A DNA stretch of 64,000 nt from Pseudaquabacterium pictum. Lineage in GTDB: Bacteria > Pseudomonadota > Gammaproteobacteria > Burkholderiales > Burkholderiaceae_C. This document shows, piece after piece, positions 55,281-64,000 of this stretch (the first letter of the stretch is position 1; the number at the start of each line of letters is the position of its first letter). The position numbers were made by a program, and so were the translations under genes. The notes below the pieces were generated by a model that was given only the letters and a program-made list of their open reading frames with translations, was not told where the DNA came from and made no database searches. The stretch is from NCBI RefSeq assembly GCF_005403045.1, contig NZ_BJCL01000003.1, positions 186,001 to 250,000 on the forward strand. The letters are read 5' to 3'.

Positions 55281-56555
55281 ATGGCATTGATCGTTCACAA
55301 GTACGGCGGCACGTCGATGGGCTCGCCCGAGCGCATCCGCAACGTCGCCAAGCGCGTGGCCAAATGGGCCCGTGCCGGCCACCAGATGGTGGTCGTCCCC
55401 TCCGCGATGAGCGGCGAGACCAACCGCCTGCTGGGCCTGGCCAAGGAACTGCAGCCGGCTCAGCTGGACGCGGCCGCGATGCGTGAGCTCGATGCCATCG
55501 CCGCCACCGGCGAGCAGGTCAGCGTGGGCCTGCTGGCCCTGGCGCTGCAGGCCGAAGGCCAGCCGGCGGTCAGCTATGGCGGCTGGCAGGTGCCGATCCA
55601 GACCGACAGCACCTACACCAAGGCCCGCATCGAGGCGATCGACGACGCCAAGGTGCGCGCCGACCTGGCCGCCGGCAAGGTGGTGATCATCACCGGCTTC
55701 CAGGGCATCGACGGCGACGGCAACGTCACCACGCTGGGCCGCGGCGGCAGCGACACCTCGGCCGTGGCCGTGGCCGCCGCGATGAAGGCCGACGAATGCC
55801 TGATCTACACCGATGTCGACGGCGTCTACACCACCGACCCACGGGTGGTGCCCGAGGCCCGGCGCATGCACACCATCAGCTTCGAGGAAATGCTGGAGAT
55901 GGCCAGCCTCGGCAGCAAGGTGCTGCAGATCCGCTCGGTCGAATTTGCCGGCAAGTACCGGGTGCCGCTGCGTGTGCTGTCCAGCTTCACGCCCTGGGAC
56001 ATCAACATCGACGAGGAAGCCGTCTCCGGCACCCTGATCACCTTCGAGGAAGACGAAAAAATGGAACAAGCGGTCGTCTCAGGCATCGCGTTCAACCGCG
56101 ACGAGGCCAAGTTCACCGTGGTCGGCGTGCCCGACAAGCCCGGCATCGCCTACCAGATCCTGGGCGCGGTCGCGGCGGCCAACATCGACGTGGACGTGAT
56201 CGTGCAGAACGTGTCGCACGACGGCCGCACCGACTTCAGCTTCACCGTGCACCGCAATGATTTCCAACGCACGAACGACCTGCTGAAGAACACCGTGCTG
56301 CCGGCCACCGGCGCCGCCCAGTTCACCGCCGACAACCGCATTTGCAAGGTGTCGATCGTGGGCATCGGCATGAAGAGCCATGTGGGCGTGGCCAGCACCA
56401 TGTTCCGCACGCTGGCCGAGGAAGGCATCAACATCCAGATGATCACCACCAGCGAGATCAAGACCTCGGTGGTGCTGGACGAGAAGTACATGGAGCTGGC
56501 CGTGCGTGCACTGCACAAGGCTTTCGGCCTGGACGCGCCGGAGACGGTGGCCTGA
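55281..56555 (+). CDS. lysC: Aspartate kinase with tandem ACT domains
   Basis: A 424-residue enzyme that phosphorylates aspartate, the first step to lysine, threonine, methionine and diaminopimelate. The kinase domain starts IVHKYGGTSMGSPERI and contains TGFQGIDGDGNVTTLGRGGSDTSAVAVAAAM. Two ACT domains (~265-345 and ~345-415, e.g. FTVVGVPDKPGIAYQIL and VSIVGIGMKSHVGVASTMFRTLAEEGINIQMITTSEIK) bind feedback inhibitors. An in-frame ATG at 56061 with an upstream GAGGA could give a separate regulatory subunit. TAAAAT at 55176-55181 may be its -10 box. Confidence 0.96.
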   Translation: MALIVHKYGGTSMGSPERIRNVAKRVAKWARAGHQMVVVPSAMSGETNRLLGLAKELQPAQLDAAAMRELDAIAATGEQVSVGLLALALQAEGQPAVSYGGWQVPIQTDSTYTKARIEAIDDAKVRADLAAGKVVIITGFQGIDGDGNVTTLGRGGSDTSAVAVAAAMKADECLIYTDVDGVYTTDPRVVPEARRMHTISFEEMLEMASLGSKVLQIRSVEFAGKYRVPLRVLSSFTPWDINIDEEAVSGTLITFEEDEKMEQAVVSGIAFNRDEAKFTVVGVPDKPGIAYQILGAVAAANIDVDVIVQNVSHDGRTDFSFTVHRNDFQRTNDLLKNTVLPATGAAQFTADNRICKVSIVGIGMKSHVGVASTMFRTLAEEGINIQMITTSEIKTSVVLDEKYMELAVRALHKAFGLDAPETVA

Positions 56556-56572
56556 ACTGGCATTGATTTCCT

Positions 56573-56606
56573 GCCCAGCGGCGCCAAAACACGGCGCGGG
56601 CTGGGC
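56573..56606 (+). terminator. Hairpin after lysC
   Basis: Outer arms GCCCAGC/GCTGGGC and an inner GCGCC/GGCGC stem around AAAACAC lie between lysC and tRNA-Ser, with no T-tract. A -10-like TAGAAT (56607-56612), suitable for the tRNA gene, directly follows. Confidence 0.4.
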
Positions 56607-56626
56607 TAGAATGTGTGGCTTGCACC

Positions 56627-56719
56627 GGAGTCGTGACCGAGTGGCCGAAGGTGCTCCCCTGCTAAGGGAGTATGGGGCTTAAAACTCCATCGAGGGTTCG
56701 AATCCCTCCGACTCCGCCA
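56627..56719 (+). tRNA. tRNA-Ser (anticodon GCT)
   Basis: A 93-base class II tRNA. The 7-base acceptor GGAGTCG pairs with CGACTCC, followed by discriminator G and an encoded CCA. The anticodon stem CTCCC/GGGAG flanks a loop CTGCTAA with anticodon GCT, reading AGC/AGU. The long variable arm (TATGGGG...CTCCAT region) and the T-loop GGTTCGAATCC are as expected for serine tRNA. Confidence 0.96.
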
Positions 56720-56725
56720 AACCTG

Positions 56726-56760
56726 AAACCCCAAGTGATTGATTCACTTGGGGTTTTCTT
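56726..56760. terminator. Bidirectional Rho-independent terminator (tRNA-Ser / hoxJ)
   Basis: A 13-base stem (AAACCCCAAGTGA / TCACTTGGGGTTT) with the loop TTGAT is followed by TTTTCTT on the plus strand. On the minus strand the same stem ends the hoxJ transcript; the hoxJ stop codon (56744-56746) lies inside it. Confidence 0.85.
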
Positions 56761-58141
56761 CTTTCTGCGGCGGCGCGCCGGCGCTGGGCAGCTCCAGCGT
56801 GAAGGTGGCGCCGCCACCGGGCCGGTTGGCCGCCTGCAGCCGGCCGCCGTGCTGTTCGACGATGCCGTAGCTGATCGACAGGCCCAGTCCGGTGCCGGCG
56901 CCCACCGGCTTGGTGGTGAAGAACGGATCGAACACCTGGGACAGGTGCTCGGGCTGGATGCCGCTGCCGTTGTCGCTGACGGTCAGCCGCACGGTGCCAC
57001 TGTCGCTGCGGATGTCGATCCACACCTGCGGCTGGGCCGCGCTGTCGGCCAGCGCCGCGTCGTAGCCGTTCTGCACCAGGTTCATCAGCACCTGCAGCAG
57101 CTGGCCGGCCTGGCCCAGCACCCAGCAGGGCGCACCGGGCTGCCAGTGCACCTGCAGGTGCCGCGCCGTGCCCTTGCTGACCCAGTGGATGGCACGCTCG
57201 ACCACGGTGTTGAGGTCGGTGCGCACCCGCTCGCCGCGGTCCATGGCCGAGAAGCGCTTGAGGCCCTGCACGATGTCCGCGGTGCGCTGTGCGCCTTCGA
57301 GCGTGCCTTCCATCAGCGAGGGCAGGTCGTCGAGCAGGTGGTCGATGCGCAGGCGGGCGCGCAGCTTCGCCTGTTCATCGGCCGGCGCGGCCTGGTGGAT
57401 GGCGTCCAGGTAGGCGCGCAGGCGCTCGGTGTACTTGCGCAGCGCATGCACATTGCCCAGCACGAAGCTGATCGGGTTGTTCAGCTCATGGGCCACGCCG
57501 GCCACCAGCCGGCCCAGCGAGGCCATTTTCTCCGAATGCAGCAGCTGCTGCTGGGTGCGCTTGAGCGCCTCGTGGGCCTGGTGCAGCTGCTGGTAGGCGC
57601 GCTTGATCTCGGCCATCGGCCGGCCGACGAAGACCAGGCCGACCCGGCGCCCGCGGGCGTCCATGCGCGGTGTGCCGTTCAGGTCGACCGGCACCGGCTG
57701 GCCCTGGGCGTCGCGCAGTGCCACCTCCACCACCGTGCCGCTGCGCTGCAGCGCCGGCGTGGCCAGCAGCTCGCGCAGGCGATCCGCGCCGGCGCTGCCC
57801 GGCACCACCAGGTCGGCCACATGGGTGCCGTGCAGGTCGGCCTCGCCGCGGCCCACCAGCTCGCACAGCGCGGCATTGGTCTCGACGATGCGGCCCTGGG
57901 CATCGCAGACCAGCAGCACGTCCGACATCGCCGACAGCACGCTGAAGATGAACTGGTGCGACTGCTCCAGCTCGGCGTTCTTTTCCTCGAGGGCGACCTC
58001 GTCGCGCACCAGCTGCGAGTACACCTCGTCCATCTTCTGGATCACGTCCAGCCAGGTCGATTCCTCCACGCCGTCCAGCGTGCCGCCGGGCAGCAGCGCA
58101 GTCAGGTCCGGCGTGCGGCTGGGCAGGGTACCGTCAGGCAT
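56744..58141 (-). CDS. hoxJ: HoxJ/HupT-type sensor histidine kinase of H2 signalling
   Basis: A 465-residue soluble kinase with one PAS domain (~62-175) that receives the signal from the regulatory hydrogenase. The H-box is GRLVAGVAHELNNPISF with His218; ATPase motifs are NLVQNGYDAAL, DNGSGIQPEHL and GAGTGLGLSISYGIVEQHGG. No membrane segment is found. In R. eutropha, HoxBC holds HoxJ inactive when H2 is present, and HoxJ otherwise phosphorylates HoxA. The ATG at 58141 follows the pattern MPDGTLPSRTPD; an upstream in-frame start would extend into the repeat element. Its stop sits in the shared terminator. Confidence 0.93.
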   Translation of the reverse strand: MPDGTLPSRTPDLTALLPGGTLDGVEESTWLDVIQKMDEVYSQLVRDEVALEEKNAELEQSHQFIFSVLSAMSDVLLVCDAQGRIVETNAALCELVGRGEADLHGTHVADLVVPGSAGADRLRELLATPALQRSGTVVEVALRDAQGQPVPVDLNGTPRMDARGRRVGLVFVGRPMAEIKRAYQQLHQAHEALKRTQQQLLHSEKMASLGRLVAGVAHELNNPISFVLGNVHALRKYTERLRAYLDAIHQAAPADEQAKLRARLRIDHLLDDLPSLMEGTLEGAQRTADIVQGLKRFSAMDRGERVRTDLNTVVERAIHWVSKGTARHLQVHWQPGAPCWVLGQAGQLLQVLMNLVQNGYDAALADSAAQPQVWIDIRSDSGTVRLTVSDNGSGIQPEHLSQVFDPFFTTKPVGAGTGLGLSISYGIVEQHGGRLQAANRPGGGATFTLELPSAGAPPQKEENPK

Positions 58142-58200
58142 GGCAGTCCGGGGTGCAGTGGTGCGTGCCCTCGGTGGCAGGCCACAGGCCAAACCAAGCG

Positions 58201-58265
58201 AACGCCGCGGAACCGGCTTCGCCGGGCCGCTGGCGTTGCCCCCTTGAGGGGGCGCGCGAAGCGCG
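58201..58265. repeat. Composite palindromic (REP-like) element between hoxC and hoxJ
   Basis: Three consecutive hairpins: outer AACGCC (58201-58206)/GGCGTT (58232-58237) with inner complementarity, CCCCC-TTGA-GGGGG (58239-58252), and CGCGC-GAA-GCGCG (58253-58265). It lies in a 138-base gap inside an otherwise tightly packed operon. Confidence 0.65.
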
Positions 58266-58279
58266 TAGGGGGTGGGCCA

Positions 58280-59770
58280 TCAGTGCACGGTGCAGACCAT
58301 GCAGGGGTCGAACGAGCGCACGATGTGCTGCACCGCTACCGGCGTGGCCTCGGCGCCGTCCACCGGCGCGCCCACCAGGGCCTGCTCCAGCGCGCCGGGC
58401 GTGCCGGCGGCGTCGCGGGGCGAGAAGTTCCAGCTGGTCGGCGCCACGATCTGGTAGTTGGCGATGCGGCCGCGCTCCAGGCGCACCCAGTGGCCCAGCG
58501 CGCCGCGGGCGGCCTCGCCCAGACCCACGCCCTGGCCGCTGTCGGGCAGCGGCACCGGCACGCACCAGGCGCTGTCGGGCTGGCCGATGGCCAGGGCCTG
58601 CAGCCAGGCTTCCATCATCGGCACCACACGGGCCAGTTCCACCAGCCGGGCCAGCACGCGGGTGTAGACGGTGGCGCCATGCCGCGCCACCACATCGCGC
58701 ACCAGCGGCTGGCCGCTGGCCAGCTGGCGGGCGATGGCGCCGGTCTCCACCACCTGGCCGGCCAGGCGCGGCGCCTTGTTCCAGCTGTAGCCGCCGGGCT
58801 TGTCGGCATCGGGCAGGGTGCGGCCCTCGCGCGGGTGCAGCGGGCCGCCGGCGTGCTGCAGCCAGCTGTGGGTGGCGTCTTCGCGGATGGCCTCGGTGTC
58901 GACAGCCTGCAGCGTGGCGCTGGCCACATCGAACACGCCGGCGCCCAGCGCATGGCCGCCGCCGGGCTGCGGATAGGCGCCGAAGCTCAGCGTGCGGCCC
59001 GGTCCGCGGCCCAGGTGCTGCAGCTGCGCATCCTGCGCGATGCCCAGCCACAGCGCGAAATCGCTGCCGGCCAGCGGCGGCTGCTGCGCCCACCAGGCCA
59101 GCATCGCGGCCTCGTCGTCCCAGCTGGCCACCTGCTCCAGCGGCAGGCCGAACAGCTGCCGTTCCAGGAAGCCGCGGAACTCGCGCACCTTGGCCAGCAG
59201 CCGGGTGCGCTCGGCGGCATCCACCGGCCGGGCGCTGCCGCCGGGCTCGAGGCTCTGGGTGTGGGGCCAGTGGCCGGCCAGCGTGCCCAGCAGGGTGAAC
59301 CAGCGCTGGCGCGCTGCGATGGCCGCGCGCACCTGCTCGCCGCTGTGCGGCGCGAAGCGCTGCTGCGCCTGCGCATGCCAGGGCCGGCCGGCGTAGGCCG
59401 GACGGGTGAAGTCGGGCAGGAAGAACAGGTAGAAGTGGGTCAGGTGGTCGGCCAGGTTCTCGGTGGCCAGCACCAGGTTGGTCAGGTGCTGGCCGTTGGC
59501 CGGCATGGCCACACCGCCTGCGGTGCCCATCCCGCCCAGGCTGGCGAGTGCGCGGGCCGCGGCCACCGTCTGGCTGACCGAGCAGATGCCGCAGATGCGT
59601 GGCACGATCACCAGCGCATCGTGCGGTGCCTTGCCCTGCAGCATGGTCTCGAAGCCGCGGTACATCGGCGCGGTCACGCGCGCGCTGGCCACCTGGCCGC
59701 CGCTGATGTCCAGCGTCACCTCCAGGTCGCCCTCCACCCGGTTGAAGGGCCCGACGATCAGCCGTGTCAT
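58280..59770 (-). CDS. hoxC: Regulatory (H2-sensing) [NiFe]-hydrogenase large subunit
   Basis: A 496-residue NiFe-site subunit. The proximal ligand motif is RICGICSVSQ (Cys60, Cys63) and the C-terminal motif is SFDPCMVCTVH, with the chain ending exactly at that His. The lack of a C-terminal extension means no endopeptidase maturation, a mark of sensor hydrogenases (HoxC/HupV). Ile62 in CGIC and Phe116 in HFYLF match the bulky pair said to narrow the gas channel in the R. eutropha sensor. It pairs with HoxB and is cytoplasmic. The gene is 10 bases downstream of hoxB. Confidence 0.95.
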   Translation of the reverse strand: MTRLIVGPFNRVEGDLEVTLDISGGQVASARVTAPMYRGFETMLQGKAPHDALVIVPRICGICSVSQTVAAARALASLGGMGTAGGVAMPANGQHLTNLVLATENLADHLTHFYLFFLPDFTRPAYAGRPWHAQAQQRFAPHSGEQVRAAIAARQRWFTLLGTLAGHWPHTQSLEPGGSARPVDAAERTRLLAKVREFRGFLERQLFGLPLEQVASWDDEAAMLAWWAQQPPLAGSDFALWLGIAQDAQLQHLGRGPGRTLSFGAYPQPGGGHALGAGVFDVASATLQAVDTEAIREDATHSWLQHAGGPLHPREGRTLPDADKPGGYSWNKAPRLAGQVVETGAIARQLASGQPLVRDVVARHGATVYTRVLARLVELARVVPMMEAWLQALAIGQPDSAWCVPVPLPDSGQGVGLGEAARGALGHWVRLERGRIANYQIVAPTSWNFSPRDAAGTPGALEQALVGAPVDGAEATPVAVQHIVRSFDPCMVCTVH

Positions 59771-59780
59771 CGCGCTGCGC

Positions 59781-60824
59781 TCACTTCAGCCGGGTCTTGC
59801 GGGCGACCGGCGCCACCACGCGGTGGTCGGCCGTGGCATTGAGCTTGACCCGCCGCGGCGTGGCCGACTTCGACAGCGAGGCCAGGGCCACGAACCAGGC
59901 CTTGGGCATGTCGGTGGGCAGGCCGATGGGGATGCCGGCGAGCTTGGGCGTCTGGTGGAAGGGGTGGCCTGGCTCCTGGAAGCCGGGCTCGGTGCAGCTG
60001 ATGCAGGCATGGCCGCCGCGGGTGCAGCTGCCTTCGCCGTTCCACAGCCGGGTGTTGCAGTCGGCATGGGCCTGCGTGCCCTTGCAGCCCATGTGCTCCA
60101 TCATGCAGCCCTGGTCGCTGGGCTTCTCGGCGCTGGCCTTGAACTCGTAGAACTCGTTGCGGGTGCAGCCGTGGTGCACCAGCTGGTCGGCATAGAAGCG
60201 CGGCCGGCCCAGGCTGTCGAGGTCGCCGGCGTGTAGGCTGTCGTCGGCCAGGGCCATCAGCGTGTCGAGCACCCAGCCGGGGTGGGTGGGGCAGCCGGCC
60301 ACGTTGATGACCGGCAGGCCGCTGCCGGCGCGGAAGGCCTCGCCCAGCAGGCCGCCGGGGCGGTCGTCGTCCCACTGCAGGCCGCAGGCGTCGGTGGGGT
60401 TGTCGCCGGCGGCCGTCATGCCGCCCCAGGCGGCGCAGCTGCCCACGGCCACCACCTGCCGGGCCTGCGCGGCCAGGCGCTGCACCCAGTGGATCATCGG
60501 CACGCCGGTGCCGGCCATCACATGGAAGCGGCCGCTGCCATGCGGGCCGCGCAGCAGCGCGCCCTCGACGCACAGCACATCCAGCCGCAGCCGGCCCTGG
60601 GCCAGGCGCTCCAGCAGGTCCACCACCTCGGCGCCGCTTTCCAGCGACAGCGAGGGATGCCACAGCAGGCGGATGCCGGCATCCCGCAGCTGGCCGTGGA
60701 AATCGGTGCTGTCGGCGCACAGCAGCGACATGCTGCAGCCGCCGCAGCCGCCCGACTGCAGCCACAACACATTCAGGCCGGGGCCAGCGGGATCGTCGCC
60801 GGGGAGGACGCGGGGCAGGGCCAT
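59781..60824 (-). CDS. hoxB: Regulatory [NiFe]-hydrogenase small subunit
   Basis: A 347-residue iron-sulfur subunit. The proximal cluster motif is GGCGGCSMSLL, followed by GSCAAWGGM and INVAGCPTHPGWVLDTL. The medial and distal cluster Cys are in HHGCTRNEFYEF, QGCMMEHMGCKG and GEGSCTRGGHACISCTEPGF. There is no twin-arginine signal at the N-terminus, so unlike uptake hydrogenases it stays in the cytoplasm. An ATG at 60824 is preferred over an in-frame TTG at 60836 that overlaps the hoxA stop. It passes electrons or a conformational signal from HoxC to HoxJ. Confidence 0.95.
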   Translation of the reverse strand: MALPRVLPGDDPAGPGLNVLWLQSGGCGGCSMSLLCADSTDFHGQLRDAGIRLLWHPSLSLESGAEVVDLLERLAQGRLRLDVLCVEGALLRGPHGSGRFHVMAGTGVPMIHWVQRLAAQARQVVAVGSCAAWGGMTAAGDNPTDACGLQWDDDRPGGLLGEAFRAGSGLPVINVAGCPTHPGWVLDTLMALADDSLHAGDLDSLGRPRFYADQLVHHGCTRNEFYEFKASAEKPSDQGCMMEHMGCKGTQAHADCNTRLWNGEGSCTRGGHACISCTEPGFQEPGHPFHQTPKLAGIPIGLPTDMPKAWFVALASLSKSATPRRVKLNATADHRVVAPVARKTRLK

Positions 60825-60832
60825 GGCGGTGC

Positions 60833-62290
<1,458 letters not shown>

Positions 62291-62346
62291 GCTGCGGGGG
62301 ATTGTGGGGCAGCTTGTGGGGCGGTCGGCAGACCGTCTGCGGCGTG

Positions 62347-63402
62347 TCAGCAGATGCGCGGCAGCTGCTCGCCACTGAGCCAGTCGACCACCCGGCGGCC
62401 GCCGAAGCGGGTGTCCATCTGCACGAAGTGCTGCGGGTCGTCGGTCACCATGCCGATGCGGCAGGCCTGGCGGCCCAGCGGATGGGCCTGCATCGCCGCC
62501 AGCACGGCATCGGCCGCCTCGGGCGCCACCACGGCCACCAGCTTGCCCTCGTTGGCCACGTACAGCGGGTCCAGGCCCAGCAGCTCGCAGGCGGCATCCA
62601 CCTGGGGCAGCACCGGGATGGCGGCCTCCTGCAGGTGCAGGCCCACGGCCGACTGGCGGGCGATCTCGTTGAGCGTGGTGGCCAGGCCGCCGCGGGTGGG
62701 ATCACGCAGCACCCGCACGCCGCCGGGCGCGCTGTGCAGCATCGCGGCCACCAGGGTGTGCAGGGCGGCGGTGTCGCTGGTGATGCTGGTCTCGAAGCCC
62801 AGGCTTTCGCGCTGCGACAGCACCGCCACGCCATGCTCGCCGATGCTGCCCGACAGCAGCAGCACATCGCCCGGCCGGGCATTGGCGCCGCTCACTTCCA
62901 CCCCCGGCGGCACCGCGCCCAGGCCGGTGGTGCAGATGAACACGCCATCGCCCTTGCCCTGCTCCACCACCTTGGTGTCGCCGGTGACGATGGGCACACC
63001 GGCCTCCCGCGCGGCCGCCGCCATCGACGCGACGATGCGCTGCAGGTCGGCCAGCGGAAAGCCTTCCTCCAGGATGAAGCTGGCCGTGAGGTACAGCGGC
63101 ACCGCGCCGCACATGGCGACATCGTTGACCGTGCCGTGCACGCTGAGGCAGCCCACATCGCCACCTGGAAAGAACAGCGGCGAGACCACATGCCCGTCGG
63201 TGGCCAGCACCAGCCGGTGGCCGGGCGGCGGCGCGGGCAGGCAGGCACCGTCGTTGCCCTGGCCGAGGAAGCGGTTGTGAAAGGCGCGGGCGAAGAGTTC
63301 GTCGATCAGTTGCGCAGCGGCGCGGCCACCGGCACCGTGGCCCATGTCGATGCGGCCATGCTTGATGTCCAGCGGCCGCACGTAGTCCGGCCGGGTGCTC
63401 AT
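62347..63402 (-). CDS. hypE: Hydrogenase maturation protein HypE (carbamoyl-dehydratase)
   Basis: A 351-residue PurM-like protein that dehydrates the carbamoylated C-terminal cysteine to a thiocyanate, giving the CN ligands of the NiFe site. It ends in the essential tail PRIC. Nucleotide-binding segments are MGHGAGGRAAAQLIDELF, VLATDGHVVSPLFFPGGDVG and HGTVNDVAMCGAVPLYLTASFILEEGF, plus RDPTRGGLATTLNEIA. The ATG at 63402 overlaps the hypD stop (ATGA), so translation is coupled. Confidence 0.96.
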   Translation of the reverse strand: MSTRPDYVRPLDIKHGRIDMGHGAGGRAAAQLIDELFARAFHNRFLGQGNDGACLPAPPPGHRLVLATDGHVVSPLFFPGGDVGCLSVHGTVNDVAMCGAVPLYLTASFILEEGFPLADLQRIVASMAAAAREAGVPIVTGDTKVVEQGKGDGVFICTTGLGAVPPGVEVSGANARPGDVLLLSGSIGEHGVAVLSQRESLGFETSITSDTAALHTLVAAMLHSAPGGVRVLRDPTRGGLATTLNEIARQSAVGLHLQEAAIPVLPQVDAACELLGLDPLYVANEGKLVAVVAPEAADAVLAAMQAHPLGRQACRIGMVTDDPQHFVQMDTRFGGRRVVDWLSGEQLPRIC

Positions 63403-64000
63403 GCCGCCGCTCCTGCAGCCGCTTCGACCCGGATCGGAATGTCCCGGAACCGCCCGTAGGCATAGTGCGCCGCGCAGGCGCCTTCGGACGACACCATGCA
63501 GGCGCCCACCGGGTTCTCCGGCGTGCACACCGTGCCGAAGATCTTGCAGTCGGTCGGCTGCTTCACGCCGCGCAGGATGGGACCGCACTCGCAGGCCTTG
63601 TTGTCGGCCACCGGCGTGTAGGTCAGCGGGAACTTCCGCTCCGCATCGAAGGCGGCGAAGCCGGGGCGGATCTGCAGCGCACTGTGCGGCACCTCGCCCA
63701 GGCCGCGCCACTCGAAACTGTCGCGCGGCATGAAGACATCGTCCACCAGCGCCTGGGCGGTGCGGTTGCCGTCCCGGCTGACGGCACGGGTGAACTCGTT
63801 CTCCACCTCGGCGCGGCCGTCGTTGACCTGGCGCACCAGCATCAGGATGGCCTGCATCACGTCCAGCGGCTCGAAGCCGGCGATGACCACCGGCTGGCGC
63901 CAGGCACGGGCGAACGGCTCGTAGGGCGCCGAGCCGATGACGATGCTGACATGCGCCGGGCCAACGAAGCCGTCGAGCGGGGCCGCGCTGCCCTCCGACG
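63399..64000 (-). CDS. hypD: Hydrogenase maturation protein HypD (5' truncated by window end)
   Basis: The C-terminal ~200 residues of the [4Fe-4S] scaffold protein on which the Fe(CN)2CO unit is assembled with HypC. Visible are DGFVGPAHVSIVIGSAPYEPFARAWRQPVVIAGFEPLDVMQ and NKACECGPILRGVKQPTDCKIFGTVCTPENPVGACMVSSEGACAAHYAYGR, which hold the cluster cysteines. The reading frame stays open to the window edge, so the N-terminus lies beyond 64000. It is followed directly by hypE. Confidence 0.95.
   Translation of the reverse strand, partial: SEGSAAPLDGFVGPAHVSIVIGSAPYEPFARAWRQPVVIAGFEPLDVMQAILMLVRQVNDGRAEVENEFTRAVSRDGNRTAQALVDDVFMPRDSFEWRGLGEVPHSALQIRPGFAAFDAERKFPLTYTPVADNKACECGPILRGVKQPTDCKIFGTVCTPENPVGACMVSSEGACAAHYAYGRFRDIPIRVEAAAGAAA

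Noticed and set aside
58280-60824. Energy-conserving membrane-bound uptake hydrogenase
   Set aside because: The small subunit lacks a twin-arginine signal, the large subunit lacks a cleavable C-terminal tail, and the neighbours are hoxA and hoxJ, so it is the regulatory type.

Overview
The window is chromosomal DNA of very high GC content from a betaproteobacterium, most likely a hydrogen-oxidising member of the Burkholderiales (Rubrivivax/Leptothrix/Roseateles-like). The basis is the housekeeping order cysS - alkA-type glycosylase - accA - tilS - lysC - tRNA-Ser, a red-type (form IC) RuBisCO operon with cbbX, and a hypDE-hoxABCJ block ordered as in Ralstonia eutropha. The genus is inference. 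There are no insertion sequences, CRISPR arrays or phage genes. Genes are densely packed: no gene-free stretch exceeds 300 bases.

Layout. 1-10.6 kb: 3' part of a UvrD-type helicase, a hybrid sensor kinase, an alpha/beta hydrolase, an SSAT-like acetyltransferase, a degenerate HD-GYP protein, a 3-mercaptopyruvate sulfurtransferase, a Tas-like aldo/keto reductase, a YbaK-type deacylase and a small hypothetical protein. 10.8-21.0 kb: cbbR divergent from the Calvin-cycle operon cbbLSXFPTZEY. The operon carries RuBisCO, its activase, FBPase, PRK, transketolase, phosphoglycolate phosphatase, epimerase and XuBP phosphatase, but no aldolase, PGK or GAPDH genes.

21.0-42.9 kb: a beta-1,3(-1,6)-glucan utilisation locus. 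It holds an MFS protein, a LacI-family regulator, GH1, GH16, two stand-alone GH17 proteins, a sugar-cation symporter fused to a third GH17 domain, GH30, a GH17 lipoprotein, an outer-membrane porin, a secreted GH81, a carbohydrate-binding lipoprotein with duplicated modules, and a ~1,100-residue phosphorylase of the GH94/GH149/GH161 type. Four copies of the palindrome TGAAAGCGCTTTCA lie in the promoter regions. At three of them the copy sits directly on or beside a good sigma-70 -10 box, so the locus looks like one LacI-type regulon. In the proposed flow, GH81, the lipoproteins and the porin work at the surface and periplasm. The symporter then imports oligosaccharides, and the signal-less GH17, GH16, GH30, GH1 and phosphorylase finish degradation in the cytosol.

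43.0-56.7 kb: a CMD-fold protein, a trypsin-like protease, a cold-shock protein, clpS-clpA, then (minus strand) TPR - ppiA - ppiB - lpxH - mtfA, then (plus strand) cysS, DNA glycosylase, accA, tilS, lysC and tRNA-Ser(GCT). 56.7-64.0 kb (minus strand): hypD (cut by the window end), hypE, hoxA, hoxB, hoxC, hoxJ. This is the H2-sensing regulatory hydrogenase, its kinase and its response regulator, with two maturation genes. Together with the cbb operon it points to H2-dependent CO2 fixation. The structural genes of an energy-conserving hydrogenase must lie outside the window.
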